The position numbers were made by a program, and so were the translations under genes. This document shows, one piece after another, positions 57,993 to 64,000 of a DNA stretch of 64,000 nucleotides. Position 1 is the first letter of the stretch. Every line of letters starts with the position of its first letter. This stretch comes from Bacteroidota bacterium. Its GTDB lineage: Bacteria; Bacteroidota; Ignavibacteria; Ignavibacteriales; Melioribacteraceae. The notes under the pieces are model-generated. The model saw only the letters and a list, made by a program, of their open reading frames with translations, made no database searches and was not told the DNA's origin. Where the stretch lies: positions 37,620-101,619 of the forward strand of contig JAHJUE010000008.1 of assembly GCA_018829205.1 (NCBI GenBank), read 5' to 3'.

Positions 57993-58000
57993 TAATTTTG
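57993..58000 (+). promoter_or_regulatory. Candidate -7 box upstream of the ArsC-like gene
   Basis: TAATTTTG matches TAnnTTTG 28 nt before the ATG; the upstream TTTG box is replaced by TTTTAG at 20-nt spacing. Confidence 0.3.
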
Positions 58001-58027
58001 CAGTGTTTATAACTATTAGAGGAATTA

Positions 58028-58369
58028 ATGAATATTCAAATATTCGGCACGAAAAAGTGCAGCGATACAAGAAAAGCCGAAAGATTTTTTAAAGAAAGAA
58101 ATATTCAATTTCATTTTAGAGATTTAAATGAAAAAGGGATCAGCAAAGGTGAATTGGAAAATATTAAACGTGTGTACGGGATTGAAGAATTAATTGATAT
58201 CGAAGGCAAGCAGTATCAGAAAAGAAATCTTAAATATATAACCCACGATATTGAAAACGAACTGTTGGAAGATGCGCTTTTATTTAAAACCCCTATCATA
58301 AGAAACGGGAAAGACGTAACATTAGGATACGAACCGGATATCTGGAAAGAGTGGATTGAGCGTAAATAA
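58028..58369 (+). CDS. ArsC/Spx family protein
   Basis: The 113-residue thioredoxin-like protein matches the ArsC/Spx family. The single active Cys11 is in FGTKKCSDTRKAERFF, and ENELLEDALLFKTPIIRNG is the usual central region. ArsC-type members reduce arsenate with glutaredoxin; Spx and YffB-type relatives do not, and the sequence does not distinguish them. No other ars gene is nearby, so an arsenic role is unproven. A RBS (TAGAGGA) lies 6 nt before the ATG. Confidence 0.85.
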   Translation: MNIQIFGTKKCSDTRKAERFFKERNIQFHFRDLNEKGISKGELENIKRVYGIEELIDIEGKQYQKRNLKYITHDIENELLEDALLFKTPIIRNGKDVTLGYEPDIWKEWIERK

Positions 58370-58418
58370 CTTATAACTAGTTTTAATACTGCTGTCTTTT
58401 ATAATTTGGGAAAATTTC

Positions 58419-58670
58419 ATGGAATTAATATTTGTAGGAATAATTGTTTTTTTAATAAATCTACCTTTCGGTTTGTGGCGGTCAAAAGTTAATAAGTATT
58501 CCATTAATTGGTTTATTGCTATACACGCATCAATTCCAATTGTTTATGCATTGAGAATTTACCTTGGAATTGAATGGAGCATTAATTCTTTTGTTATATT
58601 AATCGGAGCATATTTATTAGGTCAGTATTTCGGAAGCAAGATATTACGGATTTGCGTCAACAAAGCATAA
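58419..58670 (+). CDS. Small hypothetical membrane protein
   Basis: The 83 residues hold three hydrophobic helices (about 2-18, 25-45 and 52-75), with a short basic loop after the first (WRSKVNKYS). It starts 50 nt after the ArsC-like gene on the same strand. I do not recognise a family. Confidence 0.6.
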   Translation: MELIFVGIIVFLINLPFGLWRSKVNKYSINWFIAIHASIPIVYALRIYLGIEWSINSFVILIGAYLLGQYFGSKILRICVNKA

Positions 58671-58699
58671 TTAAAACTAATTTAAATTCCCGTTACAAT

Positions 58700-59314
58700 T
58701 TAAATTATATCTCTCGATTTTAGTTCTTCCACAAGGTTATTATAGTTAAGAAATTGAATTGCGTCCCAGCCGTTATTTTTTGCTCCATCAGCATATTCCA
58801 ATACATCATCAATAAAAAGATGCTCAGCGGAAGGCAGTTTTGTAAAAGCTTCTACAGCTTTATATATTTTTTCCTGCGGTTTAATTGCTCCTACTTCGTG
58901 TGAAAGTATAAGTTTGTCAAAATGTTTTAAGAATTCGTATTTTTCCCAGCCGTATTTCTGATGTATAAAATTAGTGTTTGAGAGTAGAACAAGTTTATAC
59001 TTTTTCTTTAATACAGGAAGCAGAGCGGCAACATCTTCATTTACCGTAAAAATACCCGAATATATTTCGCAAAACTCCACTTTTGAGATTTTATAATTTG
59101 TCCATTCCATCATTATATTCAAAAAATCATCAGTGCTTAATTCCCAGGTTTCAAGCTGCCTGTGTATATGATAATCGCTTTGATATTTCTTATAAAAACT
59201 TTCACCCAAACCCTCTTCAACGACATTTAATTTTTTTATTATGATTGAATAATCAAAAGGGATAAGCACATTACCCAAATCAAAAACTATTACCGAGTAT
59301 TTCCGTTTATTCAA
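58700..59314 (-). CDS. HAD family hydrolase (YihX-like)
   Basis: This 204-residue haloacid dehalogenase-like phosphatase has motif I VIVFDLGNVLIPFD with nucleophile Asp11, motif II LVLLSNTN, the conserved Lys in LILSHEVGAIKPQEKIY, and motif III with LFIDDVLEYADGAKNNGWD. It is closest to the YihX-type sugar phosphatases by pattern; the substrate is not clear. It is transcribed after, and 70 bp from, the M16 peptidase gene on the same strand. Confidence 0.9.
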   Translation of the reverse strand: MNKRKYSVIVFDLGNVLIPFDYSIIIKKLNVVEEGLGESFYKKYQSDYHIHRQLETWELSTDDFLNIMMEWTNYKISKVEFCEIYSGIFTVNEDVAALLPVLKKKYKLVLLSNTNFIHQKYGWEKYEFLKHFDKLILSHEVGAIKPQEKIYKAVEAFTKLPSAEHLFIDDVLEYADGAKNNGWDAIQFLNYNNLVEELKSRDII

Positions 59315-59385
59315 ATTACTCCTTAAAAATAATTAGTTTAAAAGCGCGGATATATTAATCCACTGTTTTAATCCGCGCCACGGTG

Positions 59386-61452
59386 TTATTCAATTTTAAA
59401 TTCTTTGTCGTCAATATCTTTATTAATTTCAATTGAATGCACTTCCATTTCAATTGCGCGCGGACCTGTCTGCTGGAAAATTTTAAAAGGAAATTTAATT
59501 CCATGTACGTCACGGTAATCGGAATAATCAATATTCTGAACAAAGCTGCCCTGCGGAGCGTTTACAGTTGTCGAAAACCGAGTCATCAACCCGCTTTCAA
59601 TATCGAAATAATGGATCCATTTTTCATCGTTTGGAAGGGTAAGGATTAATTTATAATTATCCTTTCCGTTAATATTTTCAATTCCCCCGAGTTCGGTTTT
59701 TATTCCGTATTTATTATAATCAAGATAAGGATTTAAGACAGCCTGCATTTTAACATCCTCCAGATCCTTGCCTTCTAATATAAATTCCTGTCCCATTTGA
59801 ATTCGTTTCCCGTTCTCACCGTCGTACATTGTCGTTTGAGTAAAAATATTCGATTCAAGTTTCTGCTTAAATTTATTCGGGTTTTTCTGCATAACTGTTA
59901 CCGTTAGTTCAAGTGCGCCGGATTTACCAGACATTTTCTGAATCTTGCTATTTATATTTTCAACTTTATCTCTTCCGCCAATAGCTTCTATATATTTTTC
60001 AATTATATTCTCGGCATTAATACCATCTGGAATTTTTTTTGATTCCGGGAATATCTCATTACCGTAATTATCATAATATGTAATTTTGTCCGACGCGCTA
60101 AATTGTTTTAAACCTTCTGCGACCTGATCTGCGTTGCTTACAACCAATATATAAGAGTTATTCGGTTTTATATATTTTTTTGCAGTGTTTTGAATATCTT
60201 CGATTGAAACAGAATTTAGGTTTTTCAAATAATTTTTATAATAATCTTTTGCCAGTTTATATCTTGCAGTATTAAGTGCGAAAGTAGCAACGGTTTGGGG
60301 ACTTTCCAATGATCTTGCAAAACTTCCGGTTATATAATTTTTTGTTGACTGAAGTTCTTCATCAGTAACTTTTTCTTTAACAATATTTTTCATTTCTTTT
60401 AATATTTCTGTGATGGCGCTGTCGGTTACTTCATTTCTAACTGTAGTTGAGGTTATAAATCTGCCTACTAGTTCGTCGGAACTTAAACTTGATCCGATTC
60501 CGTATGTATATCCTTTATCTTCTCGCAAATTATGGTTTAGCCTTGATGTAAACGAACCGCCTAATATTGTATTTAATACTGAAGCTTTAATTACATCGTC
60601 GCTTCCTTTTGGCAGGTCTACCGGATATCCGATACTAATTACCGATTGAACTGATGCAGGTCGGTCAACCAACGCAACTTTATTTACAATAGGCTGACGC
60701 GGTTTTTTATATTCAAAGTTAGGCACTTCACTTTTTTCCCATGAAGCTAAATATTTTTTAACAAGTTCTTCGGCTTCATTTTTATTTATATCTCCTACAA
60801 CGGCAAGATAGGCAATATTCGGGCGGAAATATTTTTTATAATAATCGGCGCATATATCTAGCGAAATAGATTCAATAGTCTCCTCTGTTTCTACTTCGCC
60901 GTAGGGGTGATCTTTTCCGTAAATAAGTGTTTGGAAAACATTGCCCGCAACGGCATCGGGATCTTCCTTTGCTTGAGCTAAAGCCGATTTTGTCTGCAAT
61001 TTTAACTTATCAAGTTCTTCCTGTTTGAATTCGGAATTGATGATAACATCAGCCATTAAATCAATAATTTTCTCTTTGTGTTTAGTTAAAGAGGAAGCGA
61101 ATACTCCGGTTGCCGATGTTGAAAGAGAAGCGCCGATAAAATCAACTTGTTCGTCAATTTCATCCTTTGTTCTGTTTTTAGTTCCTCTTCTTAATAATTG
61201 ACCGGTTAGAGATATGTAACCTGCATTATCTCCTTCTATTATCGGGTCTCTGTCAAGGATTAATGAAAACGAAACTTTCGGCAGCTTATGATTTTCTACA
61301 ACAAATACCTGAAGACCGTTTTCAAGAGTGAATGACTCATATTCGGCAATTTTTATTTCAGGAGCCGGACCTGCTTCAGGTTTTTTGCTCCTATCTACCT
61401 GGGCTTGTATACTTAAGCTTAGTAGCAATATTATAAAAAATAATTTTTTCAT
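59386..61452 (-). CDS. M16 family peptidase-like protein, probably non-catalytic, with C-terminal LolA-like domain
   Basis: The 688 residues start with a signal peptide (ending SLSIQAQ). Two M16 half-domains cover about 30-460, but the zinc motif HxxEH is missing; the region where it would stand reads GYISLTGQLLRRGTKN. Residues about 480-688 form an extra beta-rich domain resembling LolA/LppX-type lipoprotein carriers (IEAIGGRDKVENINS then long strand repeats). The upstream gene encodes the active M16 partner, 58 nt away, so the two probably form a heterodimer as in other bacterial M16B pairs. Function is likely periplasmic peptide turnover. Confidence 0.88.
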   Translation of the reverse strand: MKKLFFIILLLSLSIQAQVDRSKKPEAGPAPEIKIAEYESFTLENGLQVFVVENHKLPKVSFSLILDRDPIIEGDNAGYISLTGQLLRRGTKNRTKDEIDEQVDFIGASLSTSATGVFASSLTKHKEKIIDLMADVIINSEFKQEELDKLKLQTKSALAQAKEDPDAVAGNVFQTLIYGKDHPYGEVETEETIESISLDICADYYKKYFRPNIAYLAVVGDINKNEAEELVKKYLASWEKSEVPNFEYKKPRQPIVNKVALVDRPASVQSVISIGYPVDLPKGSDDVIKASVLNTILGGSFTSRLNHNLREDKGYTYGIGSSLSSDELVGRFITSTTVRNEVTDSAITEILKEMKNIVKEKVTDEELQSTKNYITGSFARSLESPQTVATFALNTARYKLAKDYYKNYLKNLNSVSIEDIQNTAKKYIKPNNSYILVVSNADQVAEGLKQFSASDKITYYDNYGNEIFPESKKIPDGINAENIIEKYIEAIGGRDKVENINSKIQKMSGKSGALELTVTVMQKNPNKFKQKLESNIFTQTTMYDGENGKRIQMGQEFILEGKDLEDVKMQAVLNPYLDYNKYGIKTELGGIENINGKDNYKLILTLPNDEKWIHYFDIESGLMTRFSTTVNAPQGSFVQNIDYSDYRDVHGIKFPFKIFQQTGPRAIEMEVHSIEINKDIDDKEFKIE

Positions 61453-61510
61453 ATATAAACTCCTCTGATTTATCTGTTTTCGGTCAGATATTTAAATCAA
61501 TAAAATTCTT

Positions 61511-62833
61511 TTATTTTTTTGCCGACTTAGGTAAATAATGCAGCACAACACGGTTATCGGTATTTAAATATTTTTTCGCGACTCTCATTAAATCTTCTCT
61601 AGTTACATCCATATATCTGTTTATCTCTGTGTTTATTAAGTCCGCGTTGCCGTAATGCGTATAATAATTAGCAAGGCTTCCGGCAATACCTTCCATTGTT
61701 GAGTTGCTGTTAACGAAAGCGCTTTCGGTTTGGTTTTGAAGTTTTTCAAATTCTTTTTCATCTATTAAACCGTTTTTGACTTTATCCAATTCATTCTGAA
61801 TTAATAATTCCAATTCATCGATTGGCACGTTTAGATTGCATATACCGTAAACAATAAACAAACCCGGATCTTCCAAACCGAAAAGAAAGGAACCGGTTGA
61901 TACAGCTTTCTGTTGTTTATCCACCAGTTCTTTATAGAAACGCGAACTTTGTCCCGACGCCAATACTGAAGAAAGCATATCTAAAGCATAATAATCTAGG
62001 CTTCCTTGTTCGGGTATTCTGTAGGCCTGCAATGCAAGAGGCAGCTGAATATTGTCGTATACGGTATCTCTTATTTCACCGTTTAGAGGAGGTTCAATAA
62101 TTTCTGGCTGTTTTACTTCTTCTCCTTTGGGGATATCACTGAAATATTCCTCGATCCATTTTTTTGTCTGCGTTATATCAATATCGCCTGCTATTGACAG
62201 ACATCCGTTATTCGGCACATAATATTTTGAATGAAATTCCATAAACTCGTTCAGTGTTGCCTGGTCAATGTACTGCGCTGATCCAATTGGTCTCCATTTG
62301 TAAGGATGTACCTTATAAGCCCTTTTAAATGTTTCTTCAAGTAGTCCGCCGTAAGGCTGGTTATCGTATCTCTGGCTTCTTTCTTCTTTTACAACCTTTC
62401 TCTGCGTTTCAACGCCAATACTGTCAATATTAAGATGTAGCAGTCTTTCCGACTCCAGCCATAAGCCAAGTTTTAACTGGTTTGAAGGATATACCTGATA
62501 GTAATGAGTAATGTCGTTTGTTGTGTATGCGTTATTAATTCCGCCTGCGGATTGGTTTATTTTATCAAATTCTCCGCGCTTAACATATTTTGATCCTTCA
62601 AACATTAGATGCTCAAAAAAATGTGCGAATCCCGTTCTTTGAGGGTCCTCATTTTTTGAACCTACGTGATATGTAATTGTTATTGCTACAATTGGTGTCG
62701 AATCGTCTTGATGTAATATTACATGCAGACCGTTATCCAGATCATATTCGGTGAAATTTATTTTTTTAATTTGTCCGAATAATGACGCGGAAATAAAAAA
62801 AACAAAAACAATTAATTTTGTGATTTCCTTCAT
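61511..62833 (-). CDS. M16 family zinc peptidase, catalytic subunit
   Basis: The 440-residue protein has a signal peptide (ending SASLFGQ) and the inverted zinc motif HFFEH at residues 71-75, with the distal Glu ligand at about residue 150-151 (VVKEERSQR). The GGINNAYTTNDITHYY segment and the C-terminal partner-binding half are typical of M16B processing-peptidase-like enzymes. It should degrade or process peptides in the periplasm together with the inactive subunit encoded 58 nt downstream. Confidence 0.95.
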   Translation of the reverse strand: MKEITKLIVFVFFISASLFGQIKKINFTEYDLDNGLHVILHQDDSTPIVAITITYHVGSKNEDPQRTGFAHFFEHLMFEGSKYVKRGEFDKINQSAGGINNAYTTNDITHYYQVYPSNQLKLGLWLESERLLHLNIDSIGVETQRKVVKEERSQRYDNQPYGGLLEETFKRAYKVHPYKWRPIGSAQYIDQATLNEFMEFHSKYYVPNNGCLSIAGDIDITQTKKWIEEYFSDIPKGEEVKQPEIIEPPLNGEIRDTVYDNIQLPLALQAYRIPEQGSLDYYALDMLSSVLASGQSSRFYKELVDKQQKAVSTGSFLFGLEDPGLFIVYGICNLNVPIDELELLIQNELDKVKNGLIDEKEFEKLQNQTESAFVNSNSTMEGIAGSLANYYTHYGNADLINTEINRYMDVTREDLMRVAKKYLNTDNRVVLHYLPKSAKK

Positions 62834-63005
62834 TTTTCATCCTTTATTAAAATGTATTTAAGGAATTTATTTTATCTTTTACAATAATAATAAATTAAAA
62901 GATTCATAAAAATTAGTTTTTTATTTAAACGAGTTGCAATTATGTATTTAAATTCAGATTATAAAAAATTGTTTTAAAAATGGTTTAATTCATTCAGTAT
63001 TATGG

Positions 63006-63031
63006 GGTAAAATTCGCGATTCAATTTTACC
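63006..63031. other. Hairpin in the gap between the M16 and E-set genes
   Basis: A 9-bp stem GGTAAAATT/AATTTTACC (63006-63014 with 63023-63031) has an 8-nt loop and no strong T tract. It is about 30 nt past the stop of the E-set gene on the minus strand and may be its terminator. Confidence 0.35.
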
Positions 63032-63062
63032 ATACTACCAACCGTTAAGGTAAGTTAAAGCG

Positions 63063-63608
63063 TCATAATTTATTATTTTGGATTCCTGTAGATTTACTTT
63101 TGTTATTAGAAGTATCAATTTTCCGTTTAGTCGATTCATTAAAGTAATTCATTTTCTCAGAACTAATATATCCCGGCATTTCAAGAACTGAAATTTTAAT
63201 ACCGTTATTCTTTACTTGATAATTTGGATTATAAATATCTTTCTGCCATACGCCTTCGTTATCTTTTATCATGTATTGTATACACGAGTCCGGGGACAAT
63301 TTTCTCTTCAAATATTGTAAATCCGTACCCGGAACCTTTGCCATTAACGTATTGTTTTTATCCCATTCATTAAAATCGCCTGTCACAAAAACTTTATCCG
63401 ATTGACCAAGGTAAAGAAAATATACTGTGTTTTCTTCAACTAGAGGAATACCCTTTTGCGAAGAAGCAGCAAAAAACGAATCAACAACAATATCTTTTTG
63501 ATTATAAGGAAGCGAGTTTAAATATTTTATAAAACTTTCGAACTTGGATTGTCCGAAATTAAGATTAAAAATTAACATTAATAAAAAAAACAAAATATTG
63601 CCGCGCAT
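63063..63608 (-). CDS. Exported E-set (glycogen-binding-like) domain protein
   Basis: The 181-residue protein has a signal peptide (NILFFLLMLIFNLNFGQ) and one immunoglobulin-like E-set domain of the AMPK/isoamylase N-terminal type, seen from VYFLYLGQSDKVFVTGDFNEWD and continuing through YMIKDNEGVWQKDIYNP. In many bacteria this domain precedes an esterase (enterochelin esterase-like), but here the protein ends shortly after it. The ATG at 63608 follows GGGGGGAAATC, so it is preferred to a longer in-frame start at 63689. Function unknown. Confidence 0.75.
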   Translation of the reverse strand: MRGNILFFLLMLIFNLNFGQSKFESFIKYLNSLPYNQKDIVVDSFFAASSQKGIPLVEENTVYFLYLGQSDKVFVTGDFNEWDKNNTLMAKVPGTDLQYLKRKLSPDSCIQYMIKDNEGVWQKDIYNPNYQVKNNGIKISVLEMPGYISSEKMNYFNESTKRKIDTSNNKSKSTGIQNNKL

Positions 63609-63675
63609 GATTTCCCCCCGGAAGAATAAATAGCAATCAGAAAGCACTAATTCAATGCAATAAAAAATACTCAAC

Positions 63676-63809
63676 AAAAGAGGTGTCACAAAAGTGTTTT
63701 GTGACCCTTTGCGTATTTGTGGCTATTGTTTTGACTTTGTTTAATAATTAAATCTTTATTCTGCCACTAAGGCACAAAGACACAAAATGAATTTACTTTT
63801 GAGACACCT
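63676..63809. repeat. MITE-like element with terminal inverted repeats and 'GGCAC..AAGACAC' core
   Basis: The 14-bp ends AGGTGTCACAAAAG (63681-63694) and CTTTTGAGACACCT (63796-63809) are inverted repeats with 13 of 14 matches, extendable outward with one bulge. Inside is a fourth copy of the dispersed inverted-repeat family (left arm 63694-63723, right arm 63763-63787). No target duplication could be recognised. Confidence 0.6.
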
Positions 63810-63822
63810 TCTTTCATAATTG

Positions 63823-64000
63823 TTAATTATTGGAAAGCTCTTTTAATATTTCTTCAATAGCCCTGTCAAGCTGCGGATCTAATCCGTTTACCCTGTCTTT
63901 AAATGTCTGTTTAACATAAATGTCCGGACTTACACCGTTTGTTTCAATATTTATTTCGTCAAGTGTATAACATCCCCATGAAGGAAGTCTATATATTGAA
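63823..64000 (-). CDS. C-terminal end of an S41/tricorn-like protease (partial)
   Basis: The last 58 codons of a minus-strand gene that enters from the right are present. The translated end reads through WGCYTLDEINIETNGVSPDI, then VKQTFKDRVNGLDPQLDRA and ends IEEILKELSNN. This matches the usual end of tricorn-like or S41 C-terminal processing proteases (the GVxPDI strand followed by xDPQLxxAIE). The catalytic part is off the window, so the assignment rests on this tail only. Confidence 0.7.
   Translation of the reverse strand, partial: SIYRLPSWGCYTLDEINIETNGVSPDIYVKQTFKDRVNGLDPQLDRAIEEILKELSNN

Overview
The window is a gene-dense, low-GC bacterial chromosome segment with 67 protein genes on both strands, the last of which runs off the right edge. 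No rRNA, tRNA, CRISPR array or full insertion sequence was seen, and no gene-free stretch exceeds 300 bases. Several features point to the Bacteroidota/Chlorobiota/Ignavibacteriota side of the tree, most like an Ignavibacteria-type organism (inference). These are a T9SS-type C-terminal sorting module (23.3-23.7 kb), the long form of IspG, a CarboxypepD/TonB-type outer-membrane barrel, many genes without Shine-Dalgarno sequences, and promoter boxes of the TTTG/TAnnTTTG type.

Layout. 0.2-1.9 kb: a lipoprotein and a membrane-anchored coiled-coil protein. 2.0-4.6 kb: small enzymes (two GNATs, an SRPBCC protein, a hotdog thioesterase). 4.6-10.9 kb (minus): DUF547, TIGR04282 and TIGR04283 proteins, a GT2 glycosyltransferase, a GH13 enzyme and dnaG. 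11.0-14.2 kb: an accessory-looking block of four small membrane-protein genes headed by an AraC regulator; one of them lies between two nearly identical 35-bp direct repeats. 14.4-23.2 kb: DJ-1, ispG, nif3-like, a zinc-ribbon coiled-coil protein, an FMN reductase, radA, an MlaF-like ATPase and a MATE-like transporter. 23.3-29.4 kb: an orphan T9SS sorting domain, a glutamate formiminotransferase-cyclodeaminase carrying an inserted C2H2-like finger, a receiver-Hpt protein, PhoH and MiaE. 29.4-35.6 kb: an OmpR-type two-component pair, an outer-membrane receptor and a second membrane histidine kinase. 35.7-46.3 kb: DUF423, an aldehyde dehydrogenase, Tag, a histidine phosphatase, an ECF sigma factor, alaS with an in-frame heptanucleotide repeat, a second sigma factor with its anti-sigma factor, PspC-domain proteins and 5-formyl-THF cyclo-ligase. 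46.4-55.8 kb: a yeast-type cytosine deaminase, OsmC, a MarR-NmrA-pirin cluster, a TlpA-like lipoprotein, DUF1015, serC and an RsbRD-like protein. 55.9-64 kb: peptidases (M49 DPP III, a paired inactive/active M16 set, the end of a tricorn-like S41 protease) with ArsC-like, HAD and E-set proteins.

Themes. Folate one-carbon metabolism (ftcD, 5-FCL), serine synthesis (serC) and isoprenoid synthesis (ispG) sit among envelope, stress and peptide-turnover genes. I found no coherent defence or biosynthetic system. The most unusual signals are the C2H2 insertion in FtcD, the repeat-flanked DUF1772-like gene, the DNA repeat inside alaS, a 29-bp palindrome family with compensatory changes, and several small dispersed inverted-repeat elements.
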